Positions 32,554 to 44,240 of a stretch of 64,000 nt of DNA are shown piece after piece. The stretch covers positions 744,001-808,000 of the forward strand of contig NC_085849.1 in assembly GCF_020906515.1 (NCBI RefSeq), read 5' to 3'. The DNA is from Vanrija pseudolonga. Lineage: Eukaryota; Basidiomycota; Tremellomycetes; Trichosporonales; Trichosporonaceae. The number at the start of each line of letters is the position of its first letter. Position 1 is the first letter of the stretch. A model generated the notes under the pieces. The model had not been told where the DNA came from. It ran no database searches and saw only the letters and a program-made list of their open reading frames with translations. The position numbers and the translations under genes are program-made.

Positions 32554-34735
32554 CTACAGCTTGAACTTCTCCAGCCCCGACTTGACAAGGTCGACGACCG
32601 CAGTGTTGTCAAGGGGCGTGTACTGGTTGGTCACCAGCTTGATGACCTCCTGGCCCACAATACCGCCAAAGAACGCGGCAGTCGTAGGTGGCGTCGCAAA
32701 CCCGCCGCGCACGACCTCGCGGATCGAGTCGGCCAGCTCGTCAGGCACCTCGCCCGTCTCGGCATGCACGGTGGACAGAGCCTTGATCGCAAGGCGCTCC
32801 ACCTCAGCAACGTCCACCTCGATCGAGTTGCCCTCACTAGAGCCAGGCCAGTGGCCAAACGACTCGTAGTACTTTTCAGAGGCGAGGATGGCCAGGGCAA
32901 TGCAGATGCCGACTGAGGGCTGAGCCTCGAACGCAAAGTCCTCGGCTGGGTGTGTGAGCTGATGACCCGGTCCTGCCCAGCACAACTCACTGATCCGCTC
33001 CTTCATGGCACCCGAGTACTCTTTGGTGGCGCGCAGGGGCGAGCCGTGGACAATACCAACACCACCGACATTCTTCACAAAGGACCCGACCTCCTCCTCG
33101 GGGATGGCGTCGCCGGGAAGTCCAATGCTCTGGAGGACACCGGCAAGGAGCTCGGTGAACTTAGCCAGGTCGTGAAGGTGCTGCTGCTTGTAGAGGTTCT
33201 GCAGGGCGACGTATGAAGTCGTCGACGAGTGCATGTCTGGAAGGGATGGTGAGACTGGCGGAAGATGTGCCGGCGTAGTGTTCACAAACACCTGCAGAGT
33301 GTGAAGCAGGAGATGGAGGTTTTTGGACTGGCGGGTTAGGTACTCCCAGGCTCTTCGCACCCACAGTCTGAGAGATCTTGATAACCGCTGGGTCCTTGAG
33401 GAGCTCGTTGGTCTCGTAAGGGAGCTGTAGGGTCAGCTCTGCACTCGCTTCGAATAACGCACCTCTGACGAGCCCCACACACGGTACGCCTGCTGCAAAG
33501 CCTCGTCAAAGTTCTCCTCGTCGCCTTTCCGCCTCCAGCTCGTCAGGAGCTTCTTGAACTCGGCCTTCTCTTCAGAGTTTGAAGGGAGCTTGCCACCGTG
33601 CTGGGCGGGGTTAGCTATGGCCTGTGCTATCACTCCGAAGCTACTCACTACCTCCTTCCAGATGCTGCCAGCGCGAACCAGGAGCACAACCCAGGGGATA
33701 TGGGAGTGGTCCATCGAGTCGAGCGACTCGATGTCCAGGGAGCGCGCATACGACTCCAATGACGGGAAGGGCGAATCGATGCGGAGGGTCTGGGTGTTGT
33801 CGGGATGTGTGTCGACAACTGCGGAGTTGGTAGGTGCCTCACTCGATCTGCTTGATACCTACTCAAATGCTCGCGTAACTGGATCTGCAAGCGTCCAGTC
33901 AGACCAGATGAACGGATGGAAAGCAGCGGGATGTCGGAGTGGCCTGGAATGGTCGAGTCTGGATCGTGTCAGTGATGTTTGGTTTCATTACAACAACACC
34001 ACTCACTCTTCCACAACAGATCGGAGAGCTCGAGCTCAAGCTGGGGTGCAATGTTCGATGCGATGATGAGGTTGAACGAGAGGAAATAGTTGGGGTCGGC
34101 CGCAAGAAGCTCGGTCGCGTCCTGATCTCGTCAGTAGAGCACTTGCGGCCTGAAAGTGAACTCACCGCGAGGCGCGCCTCGCCATGGACAGCAGGGTTAA
34201 GCTCGCGCAACAGGCTGGGCCGTCAGTGCTGCCTCACCTCTCGATAGGCCATCACTCACCGGACCTCTTCCTCTGCAATCGGCTTGCCGATCGAGGAAGG
34301 CTCGAGGAAGAAGTTGCTCGCGACGTCGGCGGGGGCCGTGATCGCGTCCGAAAGGATGGTGAAGTGCTGGATGCCTGAAATGTCAGCTCAGCGCTGATGA
34401 AGCGGCAGCTAACCTGGCAAGACGAGGTTCTTGAGCGACTGGCATCCCGCGGCGTCGTCTCCGATGAGGAGGATGCGCGCCGACTCGAGCGAGCGCTGGC
34501 CAGCAGATGCCCAGAGACTGGCGGGAGGTGTCAGCGTTGCACTCGTACTCACGCCACCTCACTCACCGCAGCTGCCTGTCGTACCGCCGGGCCTTGGCAT
34601 CGGGCCGGCTCCTGTGACTTGTCAGCTCTGCACGATCTCCTCGCGGCAGCTGACTCACGAGGGCACCGGCGTCGAGCGCGACGAGCCGACAGTGATGGCC
34701 GTCGTCGCGTCCGATATGTCTAGCGAATCGGCCAT
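32554..34735 (-). CDS. ULA1: NEDD8-activating enzyme E1 regulatory subunit (Ula1/NAE1)
   Basis: With Uba3 this subunit activates the ubiquitin-like protein Rub1/NEDD8 for cullin modification. Twelve exons (34659-34735, 34567-34611, 34414-34517, 34260-34374, 34166-34214, 34007-34121, 33863-33958, 33649-33818, 33463-33600, 33365-33424, 32991-33327, 32554-32945) give 565 residues. The adenylation-like fold starts RRYDRQLRLWASAGQRSLE with ILLIGDDAAGCQSLKNLVLPG, as in APPBP1. It continues FNLIIASN, then a helical insertion with KEYSGAMKERI. The C-terminus ends GGIVGQEVIKLVTNQYTPLD, the hallmark of E1 subunits. The regulatory subunit lacks a catalytic Cys by nature. The intron at 33328-33364 is only 37 nt. 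Confidence 0.93.
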
Positions 34736-35249
34736 CTTGGGTAGCTTGTGGGGGTGAGCGGGGGTAGGTGGCGAGGAAGGTGGGCCTCGTCCGGGCGTCG
34801 CCATGGGGTGCGAGTGGTTTGGGCGATGAGGTGGGGCTCGTGACTGGGAGTCTGAGCTAAGCTGCTGGGCGGCGATGCAAGCGAGTGAACGCCCCGTGTG
34901 TTTGCGGGGCTGGATGGAGTGGGAATCGAGTACGTGGCCGCTTGTTGCGAGGAGTCGAGGTGGTGTGTTGAGTGAGGAAAGAGAACGCAAGAGGTTGTTT
35001 GTCGCGCGTGCGGGTTGCTGACAACGGCGATGACGCGAGGAAGGCCAAGTCCACCACGACCAAGTCTCAGAAGCTCCCGTTTGGTCATGTCGGCCCCACC
35101 CCGCTGCCACAACAACCGCAGCCCCCGGCAAGCAAGCAACGACATGGCTCCCAAATGCATTCTAATATGTCTACGCGTATTCTCGCTCGCGAGACTAAAC
35201 AAGGTCGTCTACTGTACATGTGTGTGCTCGACGCCGCAAGGCACGACAA
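34736..35249. other. Upstream region of ULA1 / 3' flank of the Apd1-like gene
   Basis: Both neighbours are on the minus strand. No additional gene was recognised in these 514 bp. Confidence 0.5.
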
Positions 35250-36655
35250 TCACCAGGCGAGGAAACCATTCTCCTTGGCGGTGGCGCCGGGGCGAACAAC
35301 GCCAGCGGCACTGCGCAGAAGTCCGGGGACAATCTTGCCCTTGAGGATAGTGTCCTCCACGACGCGTGGGATCTCCTGAGGAGTGACACGTCCGTACGAG
35401 AGGTACGCGCCGGAAGGGAAGAGGATCTGTGGGTGTCAGTTGGGGGTTTCACCTGATCCGGCCAACTCACCAACATGACACCAGCGTATCGGTGACCACC
35501 GAGGTGGTTGATGTTGAAGATGCCGACTTCACCACCCTCTCCGCCGTGGACACCCTCAATGTTGGAGATACGACGGCCCACCTCGGCCTCACGCTCGGCC
35601 TCGGTGCCCTCAAGGTCCTCGAGCGCGCCGAGCTCCGGCACGGCCAGGGACGAGCCAGTCTCGTCGACATGGATTCCGTGCTTGGTCAAGCAGGTGACAA
35701 GTGCAGAGCGGAGAAGAGGAGCAGCGATCGAACACCGCTTGTCACGGCGTTTGTGCGAGCCTGAGTTGTCAGCCTTTGCCCAATCGTACCGGCCGGCCCC
35801 ACCGGGTGGCGGAAACTCACACAACAGCACAATCGCACGGTAAGGCAGGACGTACGACCTCCGGCGGTTGCAGCCCTCGCCCTCGTTCTGCAGTCGCTGG
35901 CCCGCGCGGCCAAGCGATCCGGACAGCGCACCGTCCCACAGGCCCTGGGCACCCTCGAGCGAGTTTTCCACCTCGAGCACGGCCTTCCAGTCAGGGAAGA
36001 CGAGGACGGTCTCATCCTCTGGGTCCTCGGCCTGGCTGATCAGACACGACGAGTAGAGCGACGGCAGAGGAGCAATGGGCCCCGAAAGCGCAGTCGATGG
36101 AGGAGGGAAGGCCGAGTTGAGCACATATGTGCTGGGATCGGCAGGGTTGCCGTCCTTCTTGTTCTTGCCACCGCCCTTCTGCTTGCTGAGGACCTTGTTG
36201 ACCTGGTACGAAAGCGAGTCCTGGGCGTCGACGTGGTCCCGGGGCCAGTCGCTCTTGCCGGTGGAGATGACGACCACGCGGCCGACAGGTGGGCCACCAG
36301 AGCCAGCGAGGTCGCTCTCCCAGTCCGTGTCGATAGCGGCCGGGAACTCGTCAAAGTCGCCGTACTTGTCGTGGACGTACTGCTCGTACGTCTTGCCGTC
36401 CCATGCGTTTCCAATCTCAGCGACGGTGCCAGCGCCACCCGCTCCGTTGGCAGCACCGTCGGCGCACGGCGAATCACAGGCCGCGCAATCCTCAGTAGCG
36501 ACGGGCACGCCGTAGTCCTCCAGCGTCTTGGCGAGCTGGGCGTACTGCTTGACCCTACCCGGGCCGTGGTGTCCAGCGAGGACGGGTGGCTCGGGCGTGC
36601 CGTTGCGGGGCGTGCCAGAGATGGACGAGACTGCCGAGGCGATCTTCTTGAACAT
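35250..36655 (-). CDS. Apd1-like sucrase/ferredoxin-domain Fe-S protein
   Basis: Belongs to the sucrase/ferredoxin-like family (yeast Apd1, Aim32), thioredoxin-fold proteins that hold a [2Fe-2S] cluster through Cys and His. Exons 35821-36655, 35471-35760 and 35250-35426 give 433 residues. The N-terminal part has a Cys cluster, EDCAACDSPCAD (Cys57, Cys60, Cys64). The C-terminal thioredoxin-like domain contains CSHKRRDKRCSIAAP (Cys279 and Cys288) and NHLGGHRYAGVML (His364 and His368), the expected cluster-binding signature with an HxxxH pair. It ends LKGKIVPGLLRSAAG. Apd1 in yeast affects actin patches and copper/redox tolerance; the role here is inferred from the family. Confidence 0.88.
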
Positions 36656-37103
36656 TTTGGTGTGGGCAGCCAGTGAATGGGCAACGACAAGAATGAGAAT
36701 GCTGCTGCGCGCGTGTCAAACGCTTGCTCATCGACTGGCGGCGATGGTGAAAGTCAGGGATCTCGGCGTCATCTGAGGCCCAACATTTGTCGGACCCGCA
36801 GCAAGCCGACGCCGCCGAGTGAGCCGAGACGGAATCGGCCGATTTAGTTCCGCCGCCGACGAAGAGCCCAAGTCACGTGATGGGAATACAACAACATGAC
36901 CAGTTACGCGACTGATCAACGGAAAGCCGCCAGGTTGATAGCAGCGAGTATTGTGCGCTTGACATCTCCACAAGACTCACGACGCGACAACGACCATCAA
37001 AGACGCGAGCAACACGCTGCATATAGTTGGGTCTGGAAGAGGTGGTCAGCCCCTATCGCTACACTAGCATCCGCGGCACACCCCTCACCCAGCTCCGACC
37101 ACC
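36656..37103. promoter_or_regulatory. Divergent promoter between the Apd1-like and ATRIP-like genes
   Basis: 448 bp between two divergent start codons. No TATA box was seen. Confidence 0.5.
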
Positions 37104-37591
37104 ATGGCACCACCGGCACCCTCGTCCGACCCCTACGACGACGGCGACGACATCTTCGGCGACCCAGCGGCGCTGAGGGCCATCGCGGCGATTGAGGAGA
37201 GAGCTATATCTGCGTCTCAAGCTCCGCGGAAGGTTGGAAACAAGTACCACCACCAGGTTGCACCTCCAGGAGCAGGACCACGGGCAGCGGCGGCATCGAC
37301 CTCGGCGCGAGGAAGGCCACCGGCACCGCTGAGGACCAACCCCGAGACGCGTGTTTGCGGGTTTGGCTGGGAAACGGGAGGCAAGCATGCGACCAAGTAT
37401 GAAGCCGCCCAGGCCGCGCGTCCAGCTGCGATCGACGAAGAGTCGCCGCCGACTGAGTTTGTGGTTGGGGACGATGGGCGGTATGGTTTTGGCCCAGGAT
37501 CTGGGGACGACGAGCCGATTATCGATCGGCGCGCGCGGCCTGAAATCCGGCAAATGTTTGACTCTGCTCAGCAGCAGCCACAGCAGCAGCC

Positions 37592-37633
<42 letters not shown>

Positions 37634-40600
37634 GCAGCAGCGCACAAACCGAGCAACGTCTGCCGGGCCAACAGTGACTGCCCAGCCGCGCGGCCAGTTC
37701 GCGGCGCGCCCTCTGTCGCGTACGACCTCGACCACCTCGACGACCTCCACTGGCGCGCCTAACGCGCCACAACTGGGGCCCGTGCGGACATTAGCGCGGT
37801 CCGTGTCAGCAGGGTCGCATATCTTTGCGCGTAATGCTTCGGCGGGGCCGTCAAGACCAGGCGGCTGGCTACCTCCCATCTCGGGCTCGCAGGGCAGTCA
37901 GCCGTCATCACAAGGCGCTGCGGCCAGGCGTGCGGTACTGGAGTTGGAAGAGGAACGGCGGATCCGAAAGCAGATGGAGGACCAAAATCGCGAGCTGAGG
38001 GCCAAGCTGGAATCCAAGGCTGGCGGTCCGTGGCGCGACGAGGTGCAGAGCGGCGGCGACTCGGAAGACGACGTCGCGGCACTCAGGCAGCAGCTTTGGG
38101 CGGCGCAAGGTCAGGCTGAAAATGCTGTCCGGGCAAAGCAAACAGTGCGTGGAGGAGGTGTCCACCGCTAACGTGTTCAGTTAGAGACTGAGTTGAAAGC
38201 CGAGATCGACAGGCTGCGAGCGAACGCGAGAGACATGGAAGGCCAGATCAGGCAGCGCGAGCACGACGCCAAGCAGAAAGTCGAGAGCATGAAGACGCAG
38301 GTGGTGTTTAGTGTGCGTGGTGCCGACGTCTGCGTCGCTGACGGTTCAGGCCCACTCGGCACATGCCTCGGCGTCCAAGGTAAAGCAGCAGTCGCAATGG
38401 GCAGCCTCACAGCGAGCGGGTGTTCCAACGCCTATGCGAACCGGGTCTCCATTACGCGACAAGTCGATGGTGACACCAGCGCCTCTTGGCAAGTCGGCCA
38501 AGGGCAAGGGTGGGTACTGGAGGCGGTCTCAGGCTCACAACGCAGCGCGGATACCGCCACCACGATTCGACGGTCTGAACAACGCCTTCAACCAGGGGCC
38601 GGGATCGCGAACAAAACGACAGCGAACGGAGATGCCGAGCCCAAGCCACTCGCCCAGCAGGACCCCACAGATGACTACGCCGACGAAGAGACAGAGGTCC
38701 ATGTCGCCGGCTGTTCTCTCCCCGATCCAGAGCCAAGGAAGCCAGGGTATGCGTCCGCCTACCCCCGGTGGCGACGGCGGCATGGACTGGGAGCCAGATG
38801 TGGCGAGCGGACTGCCAGATGTTTCGTCGCTTCGAGATCCAAAAGCCGAGGTAGGTGGCTGAGCTGGCCAAGTAGAGGAGAAGCTCACACCCACAGCTGG
38901 TACACCACATCCTCAACCATGTCGCCCTGTCACCGCTGCAAGTGTTCCTCGACTACACCAACCAGCCGACGATCCTCCGCATCGTCAGCCAGCCGACATT
39001 AACGACTGTGGCGTTTATCACTGACAGCCACCCGCCTTGGAAAGACCTCTGTGCCGACCTCCTCCGCTTGTGCAGCGACACGGAGCTGTCGTTTGAGGAT
39101 CTCAGCCCCGAGGTGGTACGTGTTCTCGGAGGCATGGTTGCCTTAACAAACGACTTGGCATTCTCTGGCGACGCGATTAGTGCCCCTGTCGCACGCTCTA
39201 TGGTGAGTACGCTGAGCTGCCACTCTAACCACCACAGCTGTGCTGCTTAATCAATGTGTGCCGACTATTGTCGTCGACCTTGTTTCTCTTTCCTACCCTG
39301 CTCCACAGCAATGGCGATGCGGCGGCAGGCATCGTGACGAACATCAACTGGATGAGCGAGTTCATCGGGCACTCGTATGCAGATTCCGCAGCCCTCGAAA
39401 GGCCGTGGGTCGCATTGGAGAAGGAGCTGGACGAGGCGGACGTTGCCGCTGTGCCGGAGTACTGGCACACACTCAAGCCTGAGCAGAGACCGTCGAGGCT
39501 TTGCAGGGCCGAGTTTGCGGATGCGCTCGCCGAGCTGGCCGAGGCCATCTGCCTGTCAGAGGGCAAGAGTGTCTGGTGAGTTGTGGCCAACGGTCCAAGC
39601 TAACAACCCAGGGCGTCGGATGAGCTTGCGCGCACCATAATTATGTTTGCGCAGTCAGACGACGCGGCGACGGTCGTGCGAGGCCTCGACCTGTTCGTTG
39701 TCGCCGCGTGCAGACAGGACCACTTCCGGCCGCTGCTCTTCCCGGTAAAGCTTCCAGGCGGCGACCAACACGTAATCGACCGGGTGGCCCGCTTCCTCGT
39801 CAGCGGGCACAAGGACCTCACAGCAGATCAGGTGAGCTAAGTGATTTGAGTCCTTAGCTGACAGCAGTCGTACCGTGTTAAAACGGACATCCTGTCGGCT
39901 CTGTTTGTGCTTGCGTCGCATGACCCGGACGCGATTGTCCTGCTCACGGAGAAGTCTGTCCTCGTGCCTGCCCTCTTAACGCTGCTGCACCGTGAGAGCT
40001 CACGGGTGTGGGGCGTTCGCGCAGGTGTTGCACCGTCGTACAAGTAGGTACCTTCTTCGCGTGGTGTCACCTAACCCCCAGCCCGCTCAGCGTTGTGGCG
40101 CCGACAATAGCGCTGCTGCACCACATGGTCTACCCCACACCACTGGCGAAGAACAACACGGCATCCCAAGCACCAGATGCGAACGACGATCCGGACGCGC
40201 ATCTGTTTGCTGGAGCCCCGCCACAGGCCGTAGACCTTGCCCGTCGGCTGCAGGAGGCCTCCTCGACCAGCGAGTTCAACGGGATCCAGCACGTCTTTGT
40301 GTCGGCGCTGGGCGCGCTGGCATACGCCGACGTCGATGTCGATGACAGCGTGTGGGGGGTTGCGGCGCGTCCGCCGGGCGAGCACCCGTCGACCAAGCGG
40401 GAGCGTGCGCGCGAAGCGTGGCTGAATGATATCCGCACTATCCAGTGTAAGTTGTAAATGTTGTGCTTGTGCCAGCTCACACCCCAGTCCTCGCTCAGGA
40501 CCTGCTCGAGGCCGTCGTGGAAGGGCCAGAAGGCGATAGCGTATACGAAATCTACGAGGAGGAGGTTGGCAGCGACGACGCGCGCGCCGAGATGGAGATC

Positions 40601-40663
40601 GACGAGGGCTATGATGAGGAGCAGCGCGTCATGGAGGCTGAGCGCGTCGACGAAGACGAGTAG
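37104..40663 (+). CDS. ATRIP/Rad26/Lcd1-like DNA-damage checkpoint protein
   Basis: Nine exons (37104-38144, 38181-38300, 38350-38850, 38897-39202, 39238-39575, 39612-39831, 39868-40043, 40082-40446, 40488-40663) give 1080 residues. The layout is that of fungal Rad26/ATRIP, the partner of the ATR/Mec1 kinase: an acidic N-terminal RPA-type motif (DDGDDIFGDPAALRAIAAIE), a low-complexity part with poly-Gln, a coiled coil (about 275-385: RAVLELEEERRIRKQMEDQ, ETELKAEIDRLRANARDME), a Ser/Pro-rich basic hinge (SRTKRQRTEMPSPSHSPSR), then a long alpha-helical repeat region (LVHHILNHVALSPLQVFLD onward) and a very acidic tail ending ERVDEDE. I did not identify the ATR-activation motif. Assignment rests on architecture and the N-terminal motif, so orthology is likely but not certain. 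Confidence 0.75.
37569..37640 (+). repeat. CAG repeat coding for poly-glutamine
   Basis: 24 codons, 21 Gln and 3 Pro, with an uninterrupted run of 13 CAG at 37593-37631. It lies in the linker between the RPA-type motif and the coiled coil of the ATRIP-like gene. Confidence 0.95.
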
Positions 40664-40853
40664 ATTATTTCCACCATCAAATGTAGCTCATTAGTTGCTT
40701 CGCCCCGTCCGTGCCGTGCCGGGCCGTTTCGTGAAACATTCATCGGGGCAACTATCAAACGGACGAACACACAGTACAGATGGGAGGGCAAGTGCCCAGA
40801 AATGGGAAAATACGGCGCAGCGCCGGGAACACGGTCCACTTGTCTAGCGGCGC

Positions 40854-41928
40854 CTAGCAGCAGCCTCCCTTCTTGGCGGTCGCCTCGCCGCCGAGCTCGA
40901 CGCGCGCCGCGTCGCCGGCGGCGGCGTTGGCTGCTGACCTGCGGCCCTGTGCGCCGCCAGCCGCGGGCTTTGGTGCAATCGAGTCGAGGGGGATTGTCTT
41001 GGCTAAAGTCGGTGTCAGCAGCCTGTCGCCTGTCGCCACACCACCACGCCACTATCGCACTCACCAATCTCGGTGAAGATGTCCTGCACATTCGTACCCG
41101 TCTTGGCCGACGCCTCGAAGAAGAGGAGGCCACACTCCTGGGCATACTTCTCCGCCTCGGCAGTAGGCACCTGCCTAGGCCCGGCCGGCGTGGCGGGCGG
41201 CGCGTCCTCCTCGGCCTCGTCGTCGCCCTCTGCGGGCTCTGCGGCGGCGGCAGCGGGCGCCGCAGCCTCCTCCTCGGCGCCCTCGACCAAGTCGAGCTTG
41301 TTGCCGACGAGCGCAATCACAATGTTGGGGTTGGCCTGGCGCTGCAGCTCCTTGACCCACGCCTTGGCCTTCTCGAGCGACGCCGCCTTTGTGATGTCGT
41401 ACACGACGACCGCGGCGGCCGCGTTGCGGTAGTACATGGGTGCGAGCGAGTGGAAGCGTTCTGCGGGAGGCGTTAGCCGCGCGCGCAGGAGAGTGGTTAT
41501 CAAGTCAAGGGCACCCTGCACTCACCTTGTCCGGCCGTGTCCCAGATCTCAAACTTGACCACCCGGTTCTCGAGGCGGCATTCTGCGTCGGCGTCAGCAA
41601 TCAAGCAAGCAGGCAAGCACTAGGCGTCACGGCGCCCGCTGGCGCGCACGCCCGCCGGGCAACTCACTCTGCGTCAAGAACGCCGCGCCGATAGTAGGCG
41701 ACGTGTTCTCGTTAAAGTCGTTCTGGACGAACCGGAGGACGAGCGACGACTTGCCGACGGCGGCCTCGCCTGGGGTAGGGAGCAGAGGTGGGTAGGGAGA
41801 CGCACACAGCAGGCAAGACAAGGAAGGAACGCGCGTCAGTACACTAGCTACGGGTACGCCAGCCGTAACCCACCAAGAAGGACAAGCTTGACCTGCACGG
41901 CCTTGACGGACGGGTCCTCGGAGGCCAT
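40854..41928 (-). CDS. Rab5-family small GTPase (Ypt52/Vps21-like) with acidic insertion
   Basis: Early-endosome Rab that switches between GTP and GDP to drive fusion. Exons 41871-41928, 41668-41769, 41526-41582, 41065-41460 and 40854-41002 give 253 residues. G1 is [14 protein letters not shown], switch [17 protein letters not shown]3 WDTAGQERFHSL, G4 VGNKLDL and G5 EASAKTG; the prenylated C-terminus is GGCC. All nucleotide-binding motifs are intact. Between G4 and G5 is an extra stretch of about 35 residues (about 131-168) made of Ala, Glu, Asp and Pro, not found in most Rabs, although some fungal Ypt52 proteins carry insertions near here. The rest of the domain is ordinary Rab5. Confidence 0.93.
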
Positions 41929-42787
41929 GGTGTGATGAGGGGCGGGGTGGGAGCGGGCGGGGCGGAGCGGAGCGGCGAACGTGGGGCGGGGGGTGGTGGG
42001 TCGCGGGAAGGGGGGAAGGCAGTCGATTCAGTCTATGCTCGCGGGGCGACGGCGGCGGCGTACAGCGAGCGCGGCGAGGTTAAGAGAAGAATAAAAGATG
42101 GCTAGGAGGACGAGGACTCGAGTGCAATGCCAACTCGACTCTGCGACGCACAGCAGACAGCAGGCAGCAGCGACGACGACAGGTGGCAAGTCGTCAGTGC
42201 AGCCAGGCAGCCAGGCGGCGGCGGCGGCAGAGGCGGGCAGGCAGGCAGAGGCAAGGGCAGCACAGGGTAGCAAGCGTTTCGTAACTGGGGGGACGGGATA
42301 ATCCGCAGCACGTCTCCAGGTCCCACCCACCCAGTGCCCAGCGGCATCCAGCAGCACCCACTTGCACGCAGCACGACCCTCGGTTCGCCATGCCGCGCCG
42401 CGCGCGCTGCCTGGCTGACTGGCTGTGGGAGTACGGGAGCTTGGAGCACATGCGGACATGCCGACGACATCACGACACCCACGACGACCACGACACCACC
42501 CCGACACCCCTCATCTCACACGCGACCACATGCCACCGCTGCACCACTGCACCACCACGGCATCACACGACGAACAAACGACGCCACTGCTCCACACAAT
42601 CACAACAACCTGTCCACACGACACCAGCTCCACAACCGGATGGCTCAGTTTTGCATTTTGAGAGGAAAGTTTGCACTCTGAAATCGAACAAGCAGATATG
42701 ACCATCCACCGGCCTCGATTACGAGGACAACCACGCCGCTACAGAGCGTGCACACGAGCTAGAAACTCGATATGGAGGGGGAGGCGC
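41929..42787. other. Upstream region of the Rab5 gene / 3' flank of STM1
   Basis: 859 bp with G-rich, CAGG-rich and ACCACC-rich low-complexity sequence. No gene was recognised on either strand. Confidence 0.5.
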
Positions 42788-44240
42788 TTAAGCGCCAAGG
42801 GCAGGGAAAGCCGAGGTGTCGTTGACCGACACGGCCTGCTGGCGGGGGGCGCGCTGGGCACCGCCACGGGGGGCGGCGCCGCTGCGGGGGCCGGAACCCC
42901 GCTGGCCGCCACGGGCACCACCGGCACCACGGCCGCGCTGGGGGCGGTCACCGCCAGTGCGGGGAGGGCGGGCGGGCGAGGCAAAGGTGCCGTCGACCTC
43001 GATGTAGACCTTCTCCTTCTTGGGGGCCTTCTCCTTGGGGGCAGAGGTCTTGGCCTTGCCCGAGAAGAAGTCCTCGTCCTCCTCGCGCTTGAAGGCGGTG
43101 CCCTCAAGGTTGTCGGCGGTGACCTGGCGGGCCTCCTTCTTGCCGAGGTCGCCCGAGAGGGCAGTCTCAGCCTTCTCGGCGAGGTACTGGTCGAGGGTCT
43201 TGGAGGTGTCCTCCTCCTCGACGACCTCCTCGACAACCTCCTCGGCGGGGGCAGCGGCGGCGGCCTCAACACCGTCGGTCTCGCCCTGCTTCTCGGCTGC
43301 GTATGGCGTCAGTAAAAAGTCTCCGAAAAAAAGTTGCACATCGACTCGGACAAAACGCCACAAAGTCTCGGCACGCCGCGATAGACACTCACCGCTCAGC
43401 TCAGCCTTGCCCTCGTCGTTGTTCCACGACTCGGCGGGGGCGGCCTTCTTGTCGCCCTGGGCACCGCCGGCACCGCCGGCAGCGCGGCCACCACGGGCAC
43501 CACCCTTGGGGCCACGGGCACCAGCGGCGCCGGGGGCACGCGAACGGGGGCCGGTGTGGGTGCGGTCCTCACGGGGGCCCTTGGTGTGACGGTCACGGCC
43601 CTGGTGGTCCTTCTTGGGGGGAGCTGGGGGAGGGTGTTAGTTTATGTGGCTGGTGGTTGGTGATGGCGGCGTGGGTCGGTCAGGGAAGGGATTGGGATGG
43701 GTTCCGACAGCCGGCTGACAAAGGCGACGGAGCGGGGCGGAGATGACACTGGCTAAGGGGTGCCACCGGTGTCATCGTCGTCGTCGCCATCTCCAAGGCC
43801 TCCGCCGCCACCATTGTTGTCGTTGTCGTCGTCGTCGTCGACAACCCATCCCTCTGCGCTTCCTTTTCATAGACACCACGCCACGGCTCGGCGCTGCGCG
43901 CCTCGCCTTGCCATGCCTCCTCTACTCACCAACACGCTCGCCCTCGAAGCCCTCGCCGCCCTCGGCGGGGCGCTCCTCGCGGTAGACGTTACGAGGGCCG
44001 CCACGAGCAGGGTAGCGGGCGCCACGGCCGCCCTTGGGGGCAGCGCCGGGGACGACCTTGGGCTGGGCGGACGCGGGGGCGGGGGTAGCCTTGGCGGCGC
44101 CGGCCTTGGGGGCGGGGGAAGGAGCGCGCTCCTCACCGTCGTCTGTGTGTGTGTTAGGTTTGTGTGACACGGCGCCGTTCTTTCGGCCGGCACAACGCAC
44201 CACCGAGGAGGTCGAAGGGGTTCTTGGAGACCACGGACAT
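42788..44240 (-). CDS. STM1: Stm1/SERBP1-like ribosome-associated RNA-binding protein
   Basis: Family members sit in the mRNA channel of idle 80S ribosomes and preserve them in starvation. Exons 44201-44240, 43930-44142, 43393-43623 and 42788-43296 give 330 residues. It opens MSVVSKNPFDLLG (the conserved start of Stm1/SERBP1), continues with RG-rich stretches (GGRGARYPARGGPRNVYRE; GARGPKGGARGGRAAGGAGG), the SWNNDEGKAELS motif, an acidic part and KTLDQYLAEKAE, the core of the HABP4/PAI-RBP1 domain. It ends in another RGG region and SVNDTSAFPALGA. The second intron is 306 nt, unusually long here, and contains a perfect hairpin. Confidence 0.9.
43742..43776. other. Hairpin within STM1 intron 2
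   Basis: An 8-bp perfect inverted repeat (GATGACAC and GTGTCATC) flanks an inner GGC/GCC pairing, giving a stem-loop of about 35 nt inside the longest STM1 intron. It could be part of a structured RNA or a splicing element, or be chance. Confidence 0.4.

Noticed and set aside
42098-42705. Small open frames in the ACCACC/CAGG-rich stretch between STM1 and the Rab5 gene
   Set aside because: Low-complexity composition, open in several frames on both strands, with no conserved motif; most likely untranslated flank.
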